A program made the position numbers and the translations under genes. Shown piece by piece: positions 1-8,696 of a stretch of 15,809 nucleotides of DNA (position 1 is the stretch's first letter; the number at the start of each line of letters is the position of its first letter). Under the pieces are notes generated by a model. It made no database searches and was not told where the DNA came from. It was given only the letters and a program-made list of their open reading frames with translations. This stretch comes from Coprobacillus sp. CAG:605 (GTDB taxonomy: Bacteria > Bacillota_I > Bacilli_A > RF39 > UBA660). The DNA lies in contig HF998204.1 in the NCBI GenBank assembly GCA_000433255.1, forward strand, positions 1 to 15,809. Reading direction: 5' to 3'.

Positions 1-24
1 ATAATGGAATTTAGACTTTTTTTA

Positions 25-57
25 TTGAGAGATATGCTTTATAATTAAGATGGTGAT
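25..57 (+). promoter_or_regulatory. Possible promoter and ribosome binding site of fmt
   Basis: A perfect -10 hexamer TATAAT lies at 40-45 and would start a transcript near 52, just before the fmt start. No good -35 box sits 17 bp upstream; TTGAGA at 25-30 is too close. The promoter call is therefore weak, and the gene may simply be read from an upstream operon. GGTGAT at 52-57 pairs with the 16S rRNA tail and stands 6 nt before the GTG codon at 64, which supports that non-ATG start. Confidence 0.35.
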
Positions 58-63
58 AAAAAA

Positions 64-993
64 GTGAAAGATTTACGAGTATGTTTTATGGGAACACCAG
101 ATTTTGCAGTACCAATATTAGAAACATTAATACAAAATACTAATGTGGTTTTAGTCGTGTCCCAACCAGATAAAAAAGTAGGAAGAAAACAAATATTAAC
201 TAAAACACCAATTCATGAAGTAGCAGATAAATACGGTATTTCAGTATTCCAACCAGAAAAAATTAAGAATGACTATGAAAGAATACTAGAAGTTAAACCA
301 GATATTATTATAACTTGTGCTTATGGACAGATTATACCTAAAGTATTACTTGATTTACCAAGATTAGGATGTATAAATGTTCATGCTTCGCTTTTACCTA
401 AATTAAGAGGAGGAGCACCTCTACATCATGCTATAATTGATGGTTTAGATAAAACTGGGGTAACTATTATGTATATGGATGAAGCGATGGATACGGGGGA
501 TATTATTAGTACGATTAGTTATGATATTAAGAGTAGTGATACAACAGAGGATATTCATGATACTTTAAGGGAGTTGGGAGCTAAATTATTAATTGATACA
601 CTACCAAGTATAGTAACTGGTACTAATAGAAGAATAAAACAAAATGAAACCGAAGCAACCTATGGTTATAATATTACAAGAGAAGAAGAACATATTGATT
701 TTAATAAGAGTGGTATTTTGATTGACAGATTAGTACGTGGTTTATATTCTTGGCCTTTAGCTAATACTATTATTGGAGATACGGAGTATAAGATAGTAGC
801 AGGATATTTTGTAAAAGGCAAAGGAAATCCTGGTATGATTAGTGATATAAGTAAGAAAGTACTAGGGATAGGATGTCTTGATGGAACTTATTATGTAACT
901 AAAATTAAACCAGCGGGTAAAAAGATTATGGATATAAAAGATTTTTTAAATGGAATAGATATAGAAGAATTTAAAAGTAGGAGTATTAAGTAA
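64..993 (+). CDS. fmt: Methionyl-tRNA formyltransferase
   Basis: This 309-residue cytoplasmic enzyme transfers a formyl group from 10-formyl-tetrahydrofolate to the initiator Met-tRNA. Its length is normal for the family. The N-terminal Rossmann-like catalytic domain (about residues 1-200) opens with the FMGTPDFAV strand-loop. It carries the formyltransferase triad as N105, H107 (in NVHASLLP) and D143 (in MDTGDI). The RGGAP loop, residues 115-119, matches the family's RGAAP loop. The C-terminal OB-like tRNA-binding domain covers about residues 205-305. The start is GTG: GGTGAT lies 6 nt upstream, and the first beta strand needs the residues before the next ATG at 88. The stop codon overlaps the next gene's ATG by one base, so the two are probably translationally coupled. 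Confidence 0.96.
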   Translation: MKDLRVCFMGTPDFAVPILETLIQNTNVVLVVSQPDKKVGRKQILTKTPIHEVADKYGISVFQPEKIKNDYERILEVKPDIIITCAYGQIIPKVLLDLPRLGCINVHASLLPKLRGGAPLHHAIIDGLDKTGVTIMYMDEAMDTGDIISTISYDIKSSDTTEDIHDTLRELGAKLLIDTLPSIVTGTNRRIKQNETEATYGYNITREEEHIDFNKSGILIDRLVRGLYSWPLANTIIGDTEYKIVAGYFVKGKGNPGMISDISKKVLGIGCLDGTYYVTKIKPAGKKIMDIKDFLNGIDIEEFKSRSIK

Positions 994-1577
994 TGTTTAA
1001 AGAAAAAGAACGAACGAGGGAGCAGAGTGTTTTATACTTAGTATTATGGTTAGTATTTATTTTTATCTTTCTTATTGCAATTAAGATAAACTCTAGTAAA
1101 AATCCGGTTGTTGAGGAAGTAAAGCCACAATATATAACTGTAGATAAGGGGTTTGAAAGATTAAATGCTAATAACTATGAATATAATTATGTTATTACTA
1201 ATGGGGAAGATAAGACTTATTATACGGGGGTTATAGAGGGTAATGTTAATACAGGAACTAAGATATATAAAGATGAAGTAATTAATTATGTAAATAATGG
1301 GATTAATACGATAGATATAAATACTAATGAGACAGTAGATATATATGGGGATATTTTATATGAGTTTTTAAACCCCAATAATTTATATAACTATTTAAAA
1401 AATATTAAGTATATTATTAAAGAAGAAGATAATTTAAAAAAGTATGTTTATGATAGTACTTATAATTTAGAAGATATTCATATTGAAGTTAGTGTAGATA
1501 CTAAGAATATTACTAGTATTAATTATAATTATTTAAATGTAACATATAGTTTATTATATAGTAATATTAGGGATTAG
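993..1577 (+). CDS. Unrecognised single-pass membrane protein
   Basis: I do not recognise this 194-residue protein. A short charged N-terminus (residues 1-11) precedes one hydrophobic helix at about 13-31, after which the remaining 160 residues look extracellular. That outer part is rich in Asn, Tyr, Ile and Asp and has an alternating pattern typical of beta-rich secreted domains. There is no lipobox and no Cys, and positive residues before the helix favour an outside C-terminus. AGGAG at 979-983 serves as the ribosome binding site inside the end of fmt. The one-base TAATG junction indicates co-transcription with fmt. A promoter for the next gene begins right after the stop, so this gene ends the unit, though no terminator hairpin is visible. 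Confidence 0.8.
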   Translation: MFKEKERTREQSVLYLVLWLVFIFIFLIAIKINSSKNPVVEEVKPQYITVDKGFERLNANNYEYNYVITNGEDKTYYTGVIEGNVNTGTKIYKDEVINYVNNGINTIDINTNETVDIYGDILYEFLNPNNLYNYLKNIKYIIKEEDNLKKYVYDSTYNLEDIHIEVSVDTKNITSINYNYLNVTYSLLYSNIRD

Positions 1578-1606
1578 TTGACTTATTAAGAAACTTGATG
1601 TATGAT
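1578..1606 (+). promoter_or_regulatory. Vegetative promoter of the phosphatidyltransferase-TPR operon
   Basis: TTGACT (1578-1583) and TATGAT (1601-1606) are separated by exactly 17 bp, a near-consensus SigA promoter. The expected start of transcription is about 1612-1614. That is only a few bases before the ATG at 1618, which makes 1618 an unlikely translation start. It leaves a 16-18 nt leader, with a GGGGG ribosome binding site, for the ATG at 1630. Confidence 0.75.
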
Positions 1607-1629
1607 ATAGGCACTTTATGGGGGTACAT

Positions 1630-2406
1630 ATGAATACAAAGAAGGTTATAGTTAATCTTATTACAGCATTAAGGGGAGTAGGCGCTCTTCTTTTAATTCC
1701 AATTTTCTCTAACTTTGGACCAGCAGTAATGGGACTTTCTTTTTTAGGGTTTATTGCAACAGACTTTATAGATGGGTTTTTAGCACGTAAGTTTAATTGC
1801 TCAACGTTTTTTGGAGCTATATTAGATGGAATGGTAGATAAGATATTTACTTTAGTATCTTTAGGGTTACTTCTAACTATTACGCCAAATATGATTTATC
1901 CTTTACTATTAGAATTAGGAATACTAGGAGTAGGTTTTTATAGTGCTTCTAAGGGTAATAGTGCTAAATCATCTTTAATGGGAAAACTTAAAGTATGGAT
2001 AATGGCTTTATGTGTTGGAGGATGTTTCTTACTAAGTGATTATCATACATTAGAAAATATATTATCATTTATAAAATTACCTATTTTAGATATTAATGAT
2101 ATTAATAAGAGTATTAAGTTTTTAACTGATTTAGCAATTGGCGCTGAAGTAGCTACTTTGGGTAGTTATATTGTTCGTGATATAAAAGAGACTAATGATA
2201 AAGTAAGAGATAATGAGCTACAAGATAATAGAAAGACTTTAAGAGATAGATTATTAAAAGAAAAAGAGTTATTACAAAGCATTAAAGATAATAAGGTGTC
2301 TAAGGATGATATTAAAGATAGATTATTTGATACAGAGTTTTATCAGGAACATAAAGATGACTCTATGAGATTGATTTTAAAGAAGGGACATTATGAAGAA
2401 GATTAA
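1630..2406 (+). CDS. CDP-alcohol phosphatidyltransferase (PgsA-like)
   Basis: An integral membrane enzyme of the CDP-alcohol phosphotransferase family, which condenses CDP-diacylglycerol with an alcohol such as glycerol-3-phosphate in phospholipid synthesis. The signature D-x2-DG-x2-AR-x8-G-x3-D-x3-D is complete: D45, D48, G49, A52, R53, G62, D66 and D70 (numbered from ATG 1630). These residues bind the metal ions and the CDP moiety. Several hydrophobic helices span about residues 7-185. The last 75 residues form a soluble, highly charged, mostly helical tail that ordinary PgsA proteins lack. The ATG at 1618 would add four residues, but the promoter and the GGGGG site favour 1630. The exact alcohol substrate cannot be read from sequence; phosphatidylglycerophosphate synthase is the default. 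The 3' end overlaps the next gene by 14 nt. Confidence 0.85.
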   Translation: MNTKKVIVNLITALRGVGALLLIPIFSNFGPAVMGLSFLGFIATDFIDGFLARKFNCSTFFGAILDGMVDKIFTLVSLGLLLTITPNMIYPLLLELGILGVGFYSASKGNSAKSSLMGKLKVWIMALCVGGCFLLSDYHTLENILSFIKLPILDINDINKSIKFLTDLAIGAEVATLGSYIVRDIKETNDKVRDNELQDNRKTLRDRLLKEKELLQSIKDNKVSKDDIKDRLFDTEFYQEHKDDSMRLILKKGHYEED

Positions 2407-2854
2407 TATTGAAGTAGTTGATCCTTACCAAGAGTATTTTAAGTTTAATAAAGTATATTGTGAACATAATGGCGTAAAGATTCAAAGTTTAGTGGATATT
2501 TTGGGGTATGTTGACGAGTTACAAGATGATACTTTAGTAAGTTGTAATTTTGATTATATATTAGAAAAGGGAATATATAAAGTTAATGGTCTTGCTTCTT
2601 CAAAACCTTATAATAAGGCTTTTAGGGGTATTATTCAGGTTAGAAAGTGCCAGATATGTATTTATTTAGAAATAAATAAAATTAAGGTTAATGTGCCTAT
2701 AACTGAGTTAGTAATAATAAAACCTAAAGAAGATAAGATTGTATGTGAGACAACTTATGAAATGGGTGATACATCAATATATAAGAAAGAAAATATTAAG
2801 TATGATAATTTTATGGACGATTGCTATGTATTAAGAAAGCGTAAATTTAATTAG
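2393..2854 (+). CDS. Orphan cytoplasmic protein
   Basis: This 153-residue protein is not recognised. It has no signal peptide or membrane segment and is predicted to be mixed alpha/beta. There are five scattered cysteines, including a C-x-I-C pair (RKCQICIYLE, residues about 84-93), but no full zinc-binding arrangement. AAGGG at 2383-2387 is the ribosome binding site. The start lies inside the end of the phosphatidyltransferase gene in another frame (14-nt overlap), so its translation is probably coupled to that gene. Only 9 nt separate its stop from the TPR gene. The tight packing suggests the three products act together or are expressed in fixed ratio, but no function can be named. Confidence 0.75.
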   Translation: MKKINIEVVDPYQEYFKFNKVYCEHNGVKIQSLVDILGYVDELQDDTLVSCNFDYILEKGIYKVNGLASSKPYNKAFRGIIQVRKCQICIYLEINKIKVNVPITELVIIKPKEDKIVCETTYEMGDTSIYKKENIKYDNFMDDCYVLRKRKFN

Positions 2855-2863
2855 GGAGATATT

Positions 2864-4369
2864 ATGTATATAGATTATAGTAAGATAACAACAAAAGTTT
2901 TAGAACAAATATATAATGATAATAAAGATGATATTGAAGTATTATTTCAAATTACTAATCGTTATATTAACGAAAGAATTAATGATACTATAGTATTAAG
3001 AAATTTAAAAAAATTAGAAACAATAGAGGATAGCCATTTTCAATGTCGGGTTAAATTAATTATTGCTAAGTATTGTTTAAATAAAGATAATTTGAAAGAA
3101 GCTAAGATGTATTTAGAACAAGTTAAGAGTTCTGGAGATTATAAATATAGTACTATTGCTATGAATAGATTAAGAGATCTAAATAAAAGAATAGATAATG
3201 GGTTACCTAGGTTTATGGATATATATAAAGAAGCTAAGGCTTATAGTCAGTATCATCAATATGAGGAAGCTTTAAAACGTTATGAAAAGTGTCTAGATAT
3301 TGATCCCAATAATTTATTTGTTATGAATGAGATGGCTTATGCTTATACGGAGTTAGGATGCTATGATAAGGCTTGCAAGTGTTATAGTTGTTTATTTTCA
3401 GGTAGTGATAAAGACAAAAACTTAGGAGTTATTGGGTTAACTAAGATTGCTATTTTAGAGGGCGATTATAATAAAGCTTATGGTCTAATTAATGAACTTA
3501 AGATTATAACTTTGAAGGATCAAGAAATAAAAGATAATCTTTTAGCTAGTATTTTCTATTTAAAAGGTGATTATGAAAAAGAACTTACTTATTTAGAAAA
3601 TAATCTTAATTCTAATGACGTAAATATTAGAGCCAAAGCTTTATTAAAACAAGGTGTTGCATATATTAAATTAAGTAATGGAGTTAAAGCAATTGAAGCT
3701 TTTGAACAAATTAAAGATAAGAGTAAATTAAGAGATACTTATGATATATTAGGGTCTTTATACTTTGCTCTTGGTAATTATGAGAAAGCTTTAGAAAATT
3801 ATCAAGAGTATTATGATAGAGAACATTTTATGCCTACTTTGTTAAATATTGTAGATTGTTATGTATTACTTGGTAATGATATTAAAGCAATAGAGATACT
3901 TAATTACTTAAAGAATAGTTCTAACTTTTATCGGAAAGATTTATTAGATTATCATATTATGACTTTAAGTTTAAAATATAATATTTTCTTTGATGGTTTT
4001 GATTATAAGAAGATATCTGATAAGAAGAAGGCTTTAATACATTATGATTTAACTAAGAATATAGTTAGAATGAAGATGCAACATGGATTATATATAAATA
4101 CGCCAAGGGATTTTAATGAATTTATTATGGATTTACAAGGAAGATTAAAACAAAGTAGGAAAGTTAGTTATACACCATATGAGTTATATGATGTTTATAA
4201 AGTATATTATCCTGGTATTGGGAAGAATAATGAAGATTATTTAATAGTTCAAACTATTCCTGGTACTTGGAATATTGTAGATTTTTATGCTACTTTAGAA
4301 CCTGATTTGGTTTTTCCTAGAAAGATAATTGATAAAAAGAAAGCTGTCTTAAGATTACATCATAATTAG
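2864..4369 (+). CDS. Tetratricopeptide-repeat (TPR) protein
   Basis: A 501-residue soluble protein built largely of helical TPR repeats, which normally serve as protein-protein scaffolds. Clear repeats fall at about residues 117-150 (with EEALKRYEKCLDIDPNN), 151-184, 187-213, 222-250, 257-287, 290-323 (LGNYEKALENYQEYY) and 324-352. The first 110 residues look like more degenerate helical repeats. Residues about 390-501 form a separate non-repeat domain of unknown type, ending in a basic tail. There is no signal peptide or catalytic motif. GGGAG just before the start is the ribosome binding site. The gene is last in the operon that begins with the phosphatidyltransferase, and its stop lies inside the terminator hairpin. 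Confidence 0.85.
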   Translation: MYIDYSKITTKVLEQIYNDNKDDIEVLFQITNRYINERINDTIVLRNLKKLETIEDSHFQCRVKLIIAKYCLNKDNLKEAKMYLEQVKSSGDYKYSTIAMNRLRDLNKRIDNGLPRFMDIYKEAKAYSQYHQYEEALKRYEKCLDIDPNNLFVMNEMAYAYTELGCYDKACKCYSCLFSGSDKDKNLGVIGLTKIAILEGDYNKAYGLINELKIITLKDQEIKDNLLASIFYLKGDYEKELTYLENNLNSNDVNIRAKALLKQGVAYIKLSNGVKAIEAFEQIKDKSKLRDTYDILGSLYFALGNYEKALENYQEYYDREHFMPTLLNIVDCYVLLGNDIKAIEILNYLKNSSNFYRKDLLDYHIMTLSLKYNIFFDGFDYKKISDKKKALIHYDLTKNIVRMKMQHGLYINTPRDFNEFIMDLQGRLKQSRKVSYTPYELYDVYKVYYPGIGKNNEDYLIVQTIPGTWNIVDFYATLEPDLVFPRKIIDKKKAVLRLHHN

Positions 4370-4380
4370 ATGGCTTTTTT
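4340..4380 (+). terminator. Rho-independent terminator after the TPR gene
   Basis: Bases 4340-4349 (AAAGCTGTCT) pair with 4368-4377 (AGATGGCTTT), giving a 10-bp stem with two G-U pairs and an 18-nt loop, followed by a T run to 4380. The 3' arm contains the end of the TPR stop codon. The stem is weak for a terminator because of the large loop. Confidence 0.55.
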
Positions 4381-4411
4381 ATGGAAATTTTTTGAAAAAC
4401 AAGGAATTTAC

Positions 4412-4440
4412 TTGAAAAAACTTGGAGATACTGGTACTAT
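4412..4440 (+). promoter_or_regulatory. Extended -10 promoter of lon
   Basis: TTGAAA (4412-4417) and TACTAT (4435-4440) are 17 bp apart. TG at 4432-4433 adds the extended -10 element TGn. Transcription should start near 4447, giving a leader of about 30 nt with AGGGTGA (4466-4472) before the ATG. I see no CIRCE inverted repeat and no clear CtsR direct repeat, so heat-shock control by these regulators is not supported. Confidence 0.75.
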
Positions 4441-4475
4441 ATTAAATAAATTAGTTTATTGAGAGAGGGTGACTT

Positions 4476-6785
4476 ATGAACAATTATCTACCAGTAATGC
4501 TTCTTAAGGACCTAATCACCCTTCCAAACCAGGAAGTTAAAGTAGAACTTTCTAATAACTTATCTAAAAAACTTTTAACTTTAGCTTTTAAACATCATAA
4601 TGGAGATCTTTTAATTGTGTGTCCGAAAGATGCTTTAGAAGAATCACCCGATATAAATGACTTACCATTAGTGGGAGTAGTTGGCCATATTAAATCCAAG
4701 ATAGTATTACCTAATGGTAATATAAGGGTTACTTTAGTAGGAATAAACCGAGTTAATATCTTTGAATATCGTAATTTTGATGATGATAAAGAAATATTAA
4801 TGGCTAATGTTAAAGTAATAGAAATACCTAAAAGTGATTTAGTAGAACAAACAGCATTGAGAAGAAAATTAGTAAAAATTACTAATCGTTATTTAAATGA
4901 ATCTTCTAATGTTTCTAATAGTATTAATAATTCATTAAAAGAAGTAGTTGATCTTTATAAGTTAACTGATATAATAGCGTCTTTTATTCCTTTACAATTA
5001 GAAAAGAAAATATATTATATGGAAGAAGTTGACCCAGTAAAAAGAGCCAATCAATTAATATATGATATTGCTGTGGAGTTAGAAATAATTGCTTTAGATA
5101 AAAAGATGGACGCTACTATTACTAAGGAGTTAGAAAATAACCAAAAAGAATATATATTAAAAGAAAAACTTTCTTATATACAAAAAGAATTGGGTATAGA
5201 TAAAGATGATAATGTAGATATAAAACAAGAGTATTTACAAAAGTTAGAGAGTTTAAAATTAAGTAATAAGACGAAAAACAAATTATTAGATGAAATACAT
5301 AAATTAAGCAATATCCAAGATAATCATCCGGAAATGAGTGTAATAAGAAATTACTTAGATACAGTTTTAAACTTACCTTGGAATAACGCTAGTAGTGATT
5401 GCTTAGACTTAGCTAAAATTAAGCATAATTTAGATAAAACCCATTATGGACTTTCTAATGCGAAAGCTAGGATATTAGAGTATGTAGCGGTAAAAAAACG
5501 TAATCCAGATATTAAAAGTCCAATTATATGTTTAGTAGGGCCACCAGGAGTAGGAAAAACATCTTTTGGTATGAATGTAGCTAAATCCTTGCATAAAGAG
5601 TTCTATAAAATAAGTGTTGGTGGATTAAATGACACTAATGAACTTATGGGAAATAGACGTACCTACATAGGTAGTAGTCCCGGAAAAATTATGCAAGCAT
5701 TATTGAAGTGTGGCGTTAATAATCCGGTAATTTTGATTGATGAAATTGATAAAATGGTTAAGAACTATCAAGGGGATCCCGCTAGTTCGATGTTAGAAAT
5801 ATTAGACCCCGAACAAAATATGATGTTTACTGATAATTACATTGAAGAGCCTTTTGATATTTCGAAAGTATTGTTTATTTTGACAGCTAATGATGAGACG
5901 GCTATTCCTAAGGTACTAAAAGATAGATTAGAAATAATTGAGTTATCTAGTTATACGGAGTTTGAAAAAGCTGATATTGCTCGTAAGTATTTAATACCTA
6001 ATATCTTAAAAGAATATAATCTTACGGGTAAGAATATTAAGTTTAATGATGAAACGATATTAGAAATAGTTAATAAATATACGAAAGAAGCTGGACTTAG
6101 AGAGTTAAAAAGAAATTTAAATACGATAATAAGAAAAGTAATTATTGAATATGATGATAAAGAAATACATCGAGTTTTAGGGTTAAAAGATATCGTAAAA
6201 TACTTAGGTAAACCTAAGTATCAGACTATTATAAATAGTACTTTAAGACCGGGGTTGTGTAATGCTTTGGCTTATACACCAATGGGGGGAGTAGTTATTC
6301 CTATTGAGTCTTGTCTTTATGATGGTGAAGGAAAAATTATATCGAGTGGGTCTTTAGGTAAGGTTACAGCCGAGTCAGTTCAGGTAGCTTTATCTTATAT
6401 AAAGAGTAATAAAGATATTTTTCAAGTTAGTAATTGTCATTTTGAACATAAAGATATTCATATTCATTTTTTAGAAGGAGCAGTACCAAAAGATGGACCT
6501 TCTTCAGGGGCTTCAATTGTAACATCAATACTAAGTTTAATATTGAATAAAAATATTCCAGAAGATATTGCGATGACAGGTGAAATAACCTTAAGAGGAG
6601 ATATTTTGACTATTGGGGGGTTAAAAGAAAAAATCTTGGGAGCTTACAATAGTAATATTAAACAAGTCTTTATTCCTAGTGGTAATATAAATGATTTAGA
6701 TGAAATACCAAAGAAAGTAAGAAATAATTTAGATATTGTACCAGTATCGAATTACATTGAAATATTTCAAAGAATATTTAATTAA
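4476..6785 (+). CDS. lon: ATP-dependent Lon protease (LonA type)
   Basis: This 769-residue cytoplasmic hexameric AAA+ serine protease degrades misfolded and regulatory proteins; the length is normal for LonA. The N-terminal substrate-binding domain spans about residues 1-200, followed by a coiled-coil linker to about 310. The AAA+ module has Walker A GPPGVGKT at 355-362 and Walker B VILIDEID at 418-425. The C-terminal protease domain has the catalytic Ser-Lys dyad as S676 (in PKDGPSSG) and K717 (in GGLKEK). The start is supported by AGGGTGA 3 nt upstream and by the hydrophobic N-terminal strand typical of the family. It is a single-gene unit with its own promoter. No key residue is missing. 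No hairpin terminator is visible after the stop. Confidence 0.97.
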   Translation: MNNYLPVMLLKDLITLPNQEVKVELSNNLSKKLLTLAFKHHNGDLLIVCPKDALEESPDINDLPLVGVVGHIKSKIVLPNGNIRVTLVGINRVNIFEYRNFDDDKEILMANVKVIEIPKSDLVEQTALRRKLVKITNRYLNESSNVSNSINNSLKEVVDLYKLTDIIASFIPLQLEKKIYYMEEVDPVKRANQLIYDIAVELEIIALDKKMDATITKELENNQKEYILKEKLSYIQKELGIDKDDNVDIKQEYLQKLESLKLSNKTKNKLLDEIHKLSNIQDNHPEMSVIRNYLDTVLNLPWNNASSDCLDLAKIKHNLDKTHYGLSNAKARILEYVAVKKRNPDIKSPIICLVGPPGVGKTSFGMNVAKSLHKEFYKISVGGLNDTNELMGNRRTYIGSSPGKIMQALLKCGVNNPVILIDEIDKMVKNYQGDPASSMLEILDPEQNMMFTDNYIEEPFDISKVLFILTANDETAIPKVLKDRLEIIELSSYTEFEKADIARKYLIPNILKEYNLTGKNIKFNDETILEIVNKYTKEAGLRELKRNLNTIIRKVIIEYDDKEIHRVLGLKDIVKYLGKPKYQTIINSTLRPGLCNALAYTPMGGVVIPIESCLYDGEGKIISSGSLGKVTAESVQVALSYIKSNKDIFQVSNCHFEHKDIHIHFLEGAVPKDGPSSGASIVTSILSLILNKNIPEDIAMTGEITLRGDILTIGGLKEKILGAYNSNIKQVFIPSGNINDLDEIPKKVRNNLDIVPVSNYIEIFQRIFN

Positions 6786-6809
6786 AATGTATTATAAGTT
6801 ACTTTTTCC

Positions 6810-6838
6810 TTGCAATAACACAAGAAATACACTATATT
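6810..6838 (+). promoter_or_regulatory. Vegetative promoter of the AMP-binding gene
   Basis: TTGCAA (6810-6815) and TATATT (6833-6838) are spaced by 17 bp. The expected transcript begins near 6845, just before AGGAG (6846-6850), giving a very short leader ahead of the ATG at 6857. The rest of the 71-bp gap after lon shows no terminator. Confidence 0.7.
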
Positions 6839-6856
6839 AAAAACAGGAGAAAAATT

Positions 6857-8692
6857 ATGATAAGTAAAAAAGCACAAAAAGTATTAAATGATTTAGAATT
6901 AAATCATAATCATTCTTGGGCACAAGAAGTAATGATGCGTAATAAAAATAACTTAAGTAGCATCGCTATTAAGTATCGTGGCGTTAAGATAACATATCAA
7001 GAAATGTTTGATGAAGCTACTAAGTATGCTAAAGCCTTAAGGGCTTTAGGGTATTCTAAGGGAGACGAAGTACCTGTTTGTATGAGTAATACTCCGGAGT
7101 TTGCTTATATGATGTTAGCGGTTAGTATGATAGGGGGAATTTTAAATTCTTTTCCCGAATGGGCAGATAAAGATTATTTAAAATTCATTATTAATCATAG
7201 TAAAAGTAAGAATGTCTTTGTAACGGATAAAGAATATCCATTAATGAAAGAGGCTTTAGAAGAGAGTAATATTAGTAATATTGTGGCTTTCTCAGTAACT
7301 GATTCTTTATATAGAGATTTAATGGGAAATCCTATTGATCCTTATAAGGAAATTGATGATAAGTTCTATCCTTTTGTTAATAGAATTAATGAGATTAAAG
7401 ATTATACAAGTAAGAATGTTATGGATGTTAGAGAGTTTAAAAAGTTAGGGGATAATATTTCGATGGCGAATGTTCATGCTAGTGTTAGTTTATACGATCC
7501 TTTTACTATAACTTATTCTAGTGGATCAACCGGACGTCCTAAGGCAATATTACAACCAGTAAGAAGTTATATGACAATATCAAGGTTTAAAGATCATGAT
7601 GTTTCAGGGATGCCTAAAATGAGAAATATGACAATTTTAGCACATATTCCAACTTATACTCATGTTGTTTTAACGACATCATATTCGGATGTGTTCTTTG
7701 AACATTGTACGGTGGCACCAGAACCAATATATCAAAAAGAAGCATATCCTTATACATTATTAATTAATAAACCAAACCAAGTATGTTCAAGTCCAGGTTT
7801 TAACACTTATTTAGCTAATCTTTTGACTTTTGATGAAAATTGGAAACATGTAAAATTTCCTTATTTAGCTATTCCGACTGTAACAGGTGAAGAGTTAAAA
7901 CCAGGACAAGAAAAATATTTTAACAAAGTAGCAAGAGAGCATGATTTTGGAATTGACAAGTTACCTCGCCCACTAGGGCCAGTATCATACTCAATTGGAG
8001 GAGGAACTTCAGAAACTTCGGGTATTTTCTTTACTTTATTTAAAGAACATATGCGTAAATTATCTTTCTTTAAACATAAAGAGATTGGACTTCAAACTGC
8101 CGGTATGGCATTAGTTGATGTGATTGATGAAAATGGTAATTCTTGTGAGATTGGACAAGAAGGTATGATTATTGTATCTAGTCCATGTAATATGAGTGGA
8201 TATTATTATGAAAAAGAATTAGATAAAGAATGCTTTATGATTGATAACCTAGGTCGCAAATGGCTTAAAGTTGGTGCTTATGGTATTAAGCTAGATAATA
8301 AGGGCAATATAAGAATGGCTGGTAGATTACATGATGATTTTATACTAGGAGATATTAAAATACCAGTATTTAAGTTTGAAGATGTTGTTCAAAAAGATAC
8401 TAAGAATATTTTAGCAGCACATGCATTTTTCTATGAAGAGAGTAATGAATTAGTAATATTTGTAGAACAAAGTCCATTTAGTAAAGAAAACTTTAAAGGA
8501 TTAGAAGAAAGTATTTATAATCGTTTAAACAAAGTATTTAATAAAGAAATTATGGATAATGTTATTATTAAACAAGTTGATCCAAGTCTAGGTGTTCCAT
8601 TAGCGCCTTCAGGTAAAGCAGATAGAAAAGCTTTAAAAGCTTTATATACACCAAGTTTAGAAAAAGCTATGACTTTAAAATTAGAAAAATAA
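6857..8692 (+). CDS. AMP-binding acyl-CoA synthetase-like protein with an altered ATP motif
   Basis: A 611-residue member of the ANL superfamily (acyl-CoA synthetases, luciferases, peptide-synthetase adenylation domains), which activate carboxylic acids as acyl-adenylates. The ATP-phosphate loop is intact at 220-229 (YSSGSTGRPK). An A5-like GGGTSET block follows, and the C-terminal catalytic lysine is present as K587 in PSGKADRK. In the A7 motif, however, the usual TGD appears as VGA (residues 472-474), so the Asp that binds the ATP ribose is replaced by A474. The N-terminal domain is otherwise typical (EVPVCMSNTPEF). There is no carrier-protein domain and no membrane segment. The acid substrate is unknown; a fatty acid is most likely. 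The gene stands alone, with its own promoter and a strong terminator. Reduced or altered adenylation activity is possible but is inference. Confidence 0.82.
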   Translation: MISKKAQKVLNDLELNHNHSWAQEVMMRNKNNLSSIAIKYRGVKITYQEMFDEATKYAKALRALGYSKGDEVPVCMSNTPEFAYMMLAVSMIGGILNSFPEWADKDYLKFIINHSKSKNVFVTDKEYPLMKEALEESNISNIVAFSVTDSLYRDLMGNPIDPYKEIDDKFYPFVNRINEIKDYTSKNVMDVREFKKLGDNISMANVHASVSLYDPFTITYSSGSTGRPKAILQPVRSYMTISRFKDHDVSGMPKMRNMTILAHIPTYTHVVLTTSYSDVFFEHCTVAPEPIYQKEAYPYTLLINKPNQVCSSPGFNTYLANLLTFDENWKHVKFPYLAIPTVTGEELKPGQEKYFNKVAREHDFGIDKLPRPLGPVSYSIGGGTSETSGIFFTLFKEHMRKLSFFKHKEIGLQTAGMALVDVIDENGNSCEIGQEGMIIVSSPCNMSGYYYEKELDKECFMIDNLGRKWLKVGAYGIKLDNKGNIRMAGRLHDDFILGDIKIPVFKFEDVVQKDTKNILAAHAFFYEESNELVIFVEQSPFSKENFKGLEESIYNRLNKVFNKEIMDNVIIKQVDPSLGVPLAPSGKADRKALKALYTPSLEKAMTLKLEK

Positions 8693-8696
8693 AATT

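Noticed and set aside
1618..1629. ATG at 1618 as start of the phosphatidyltransferase
   Set aside because: It lies within about 6 nt of the predicted transcription start, and the GGGGG run it overlaps is better used as ribosome binding site for the ATG at 1630.
4380..4475. CIRCE or CtsR operator in front of lon
   Set aside because: No TTAGCACTC-N9-GAGTGCTAA inverted repeat and no tandem GGTCAAA-type heptads are visible.
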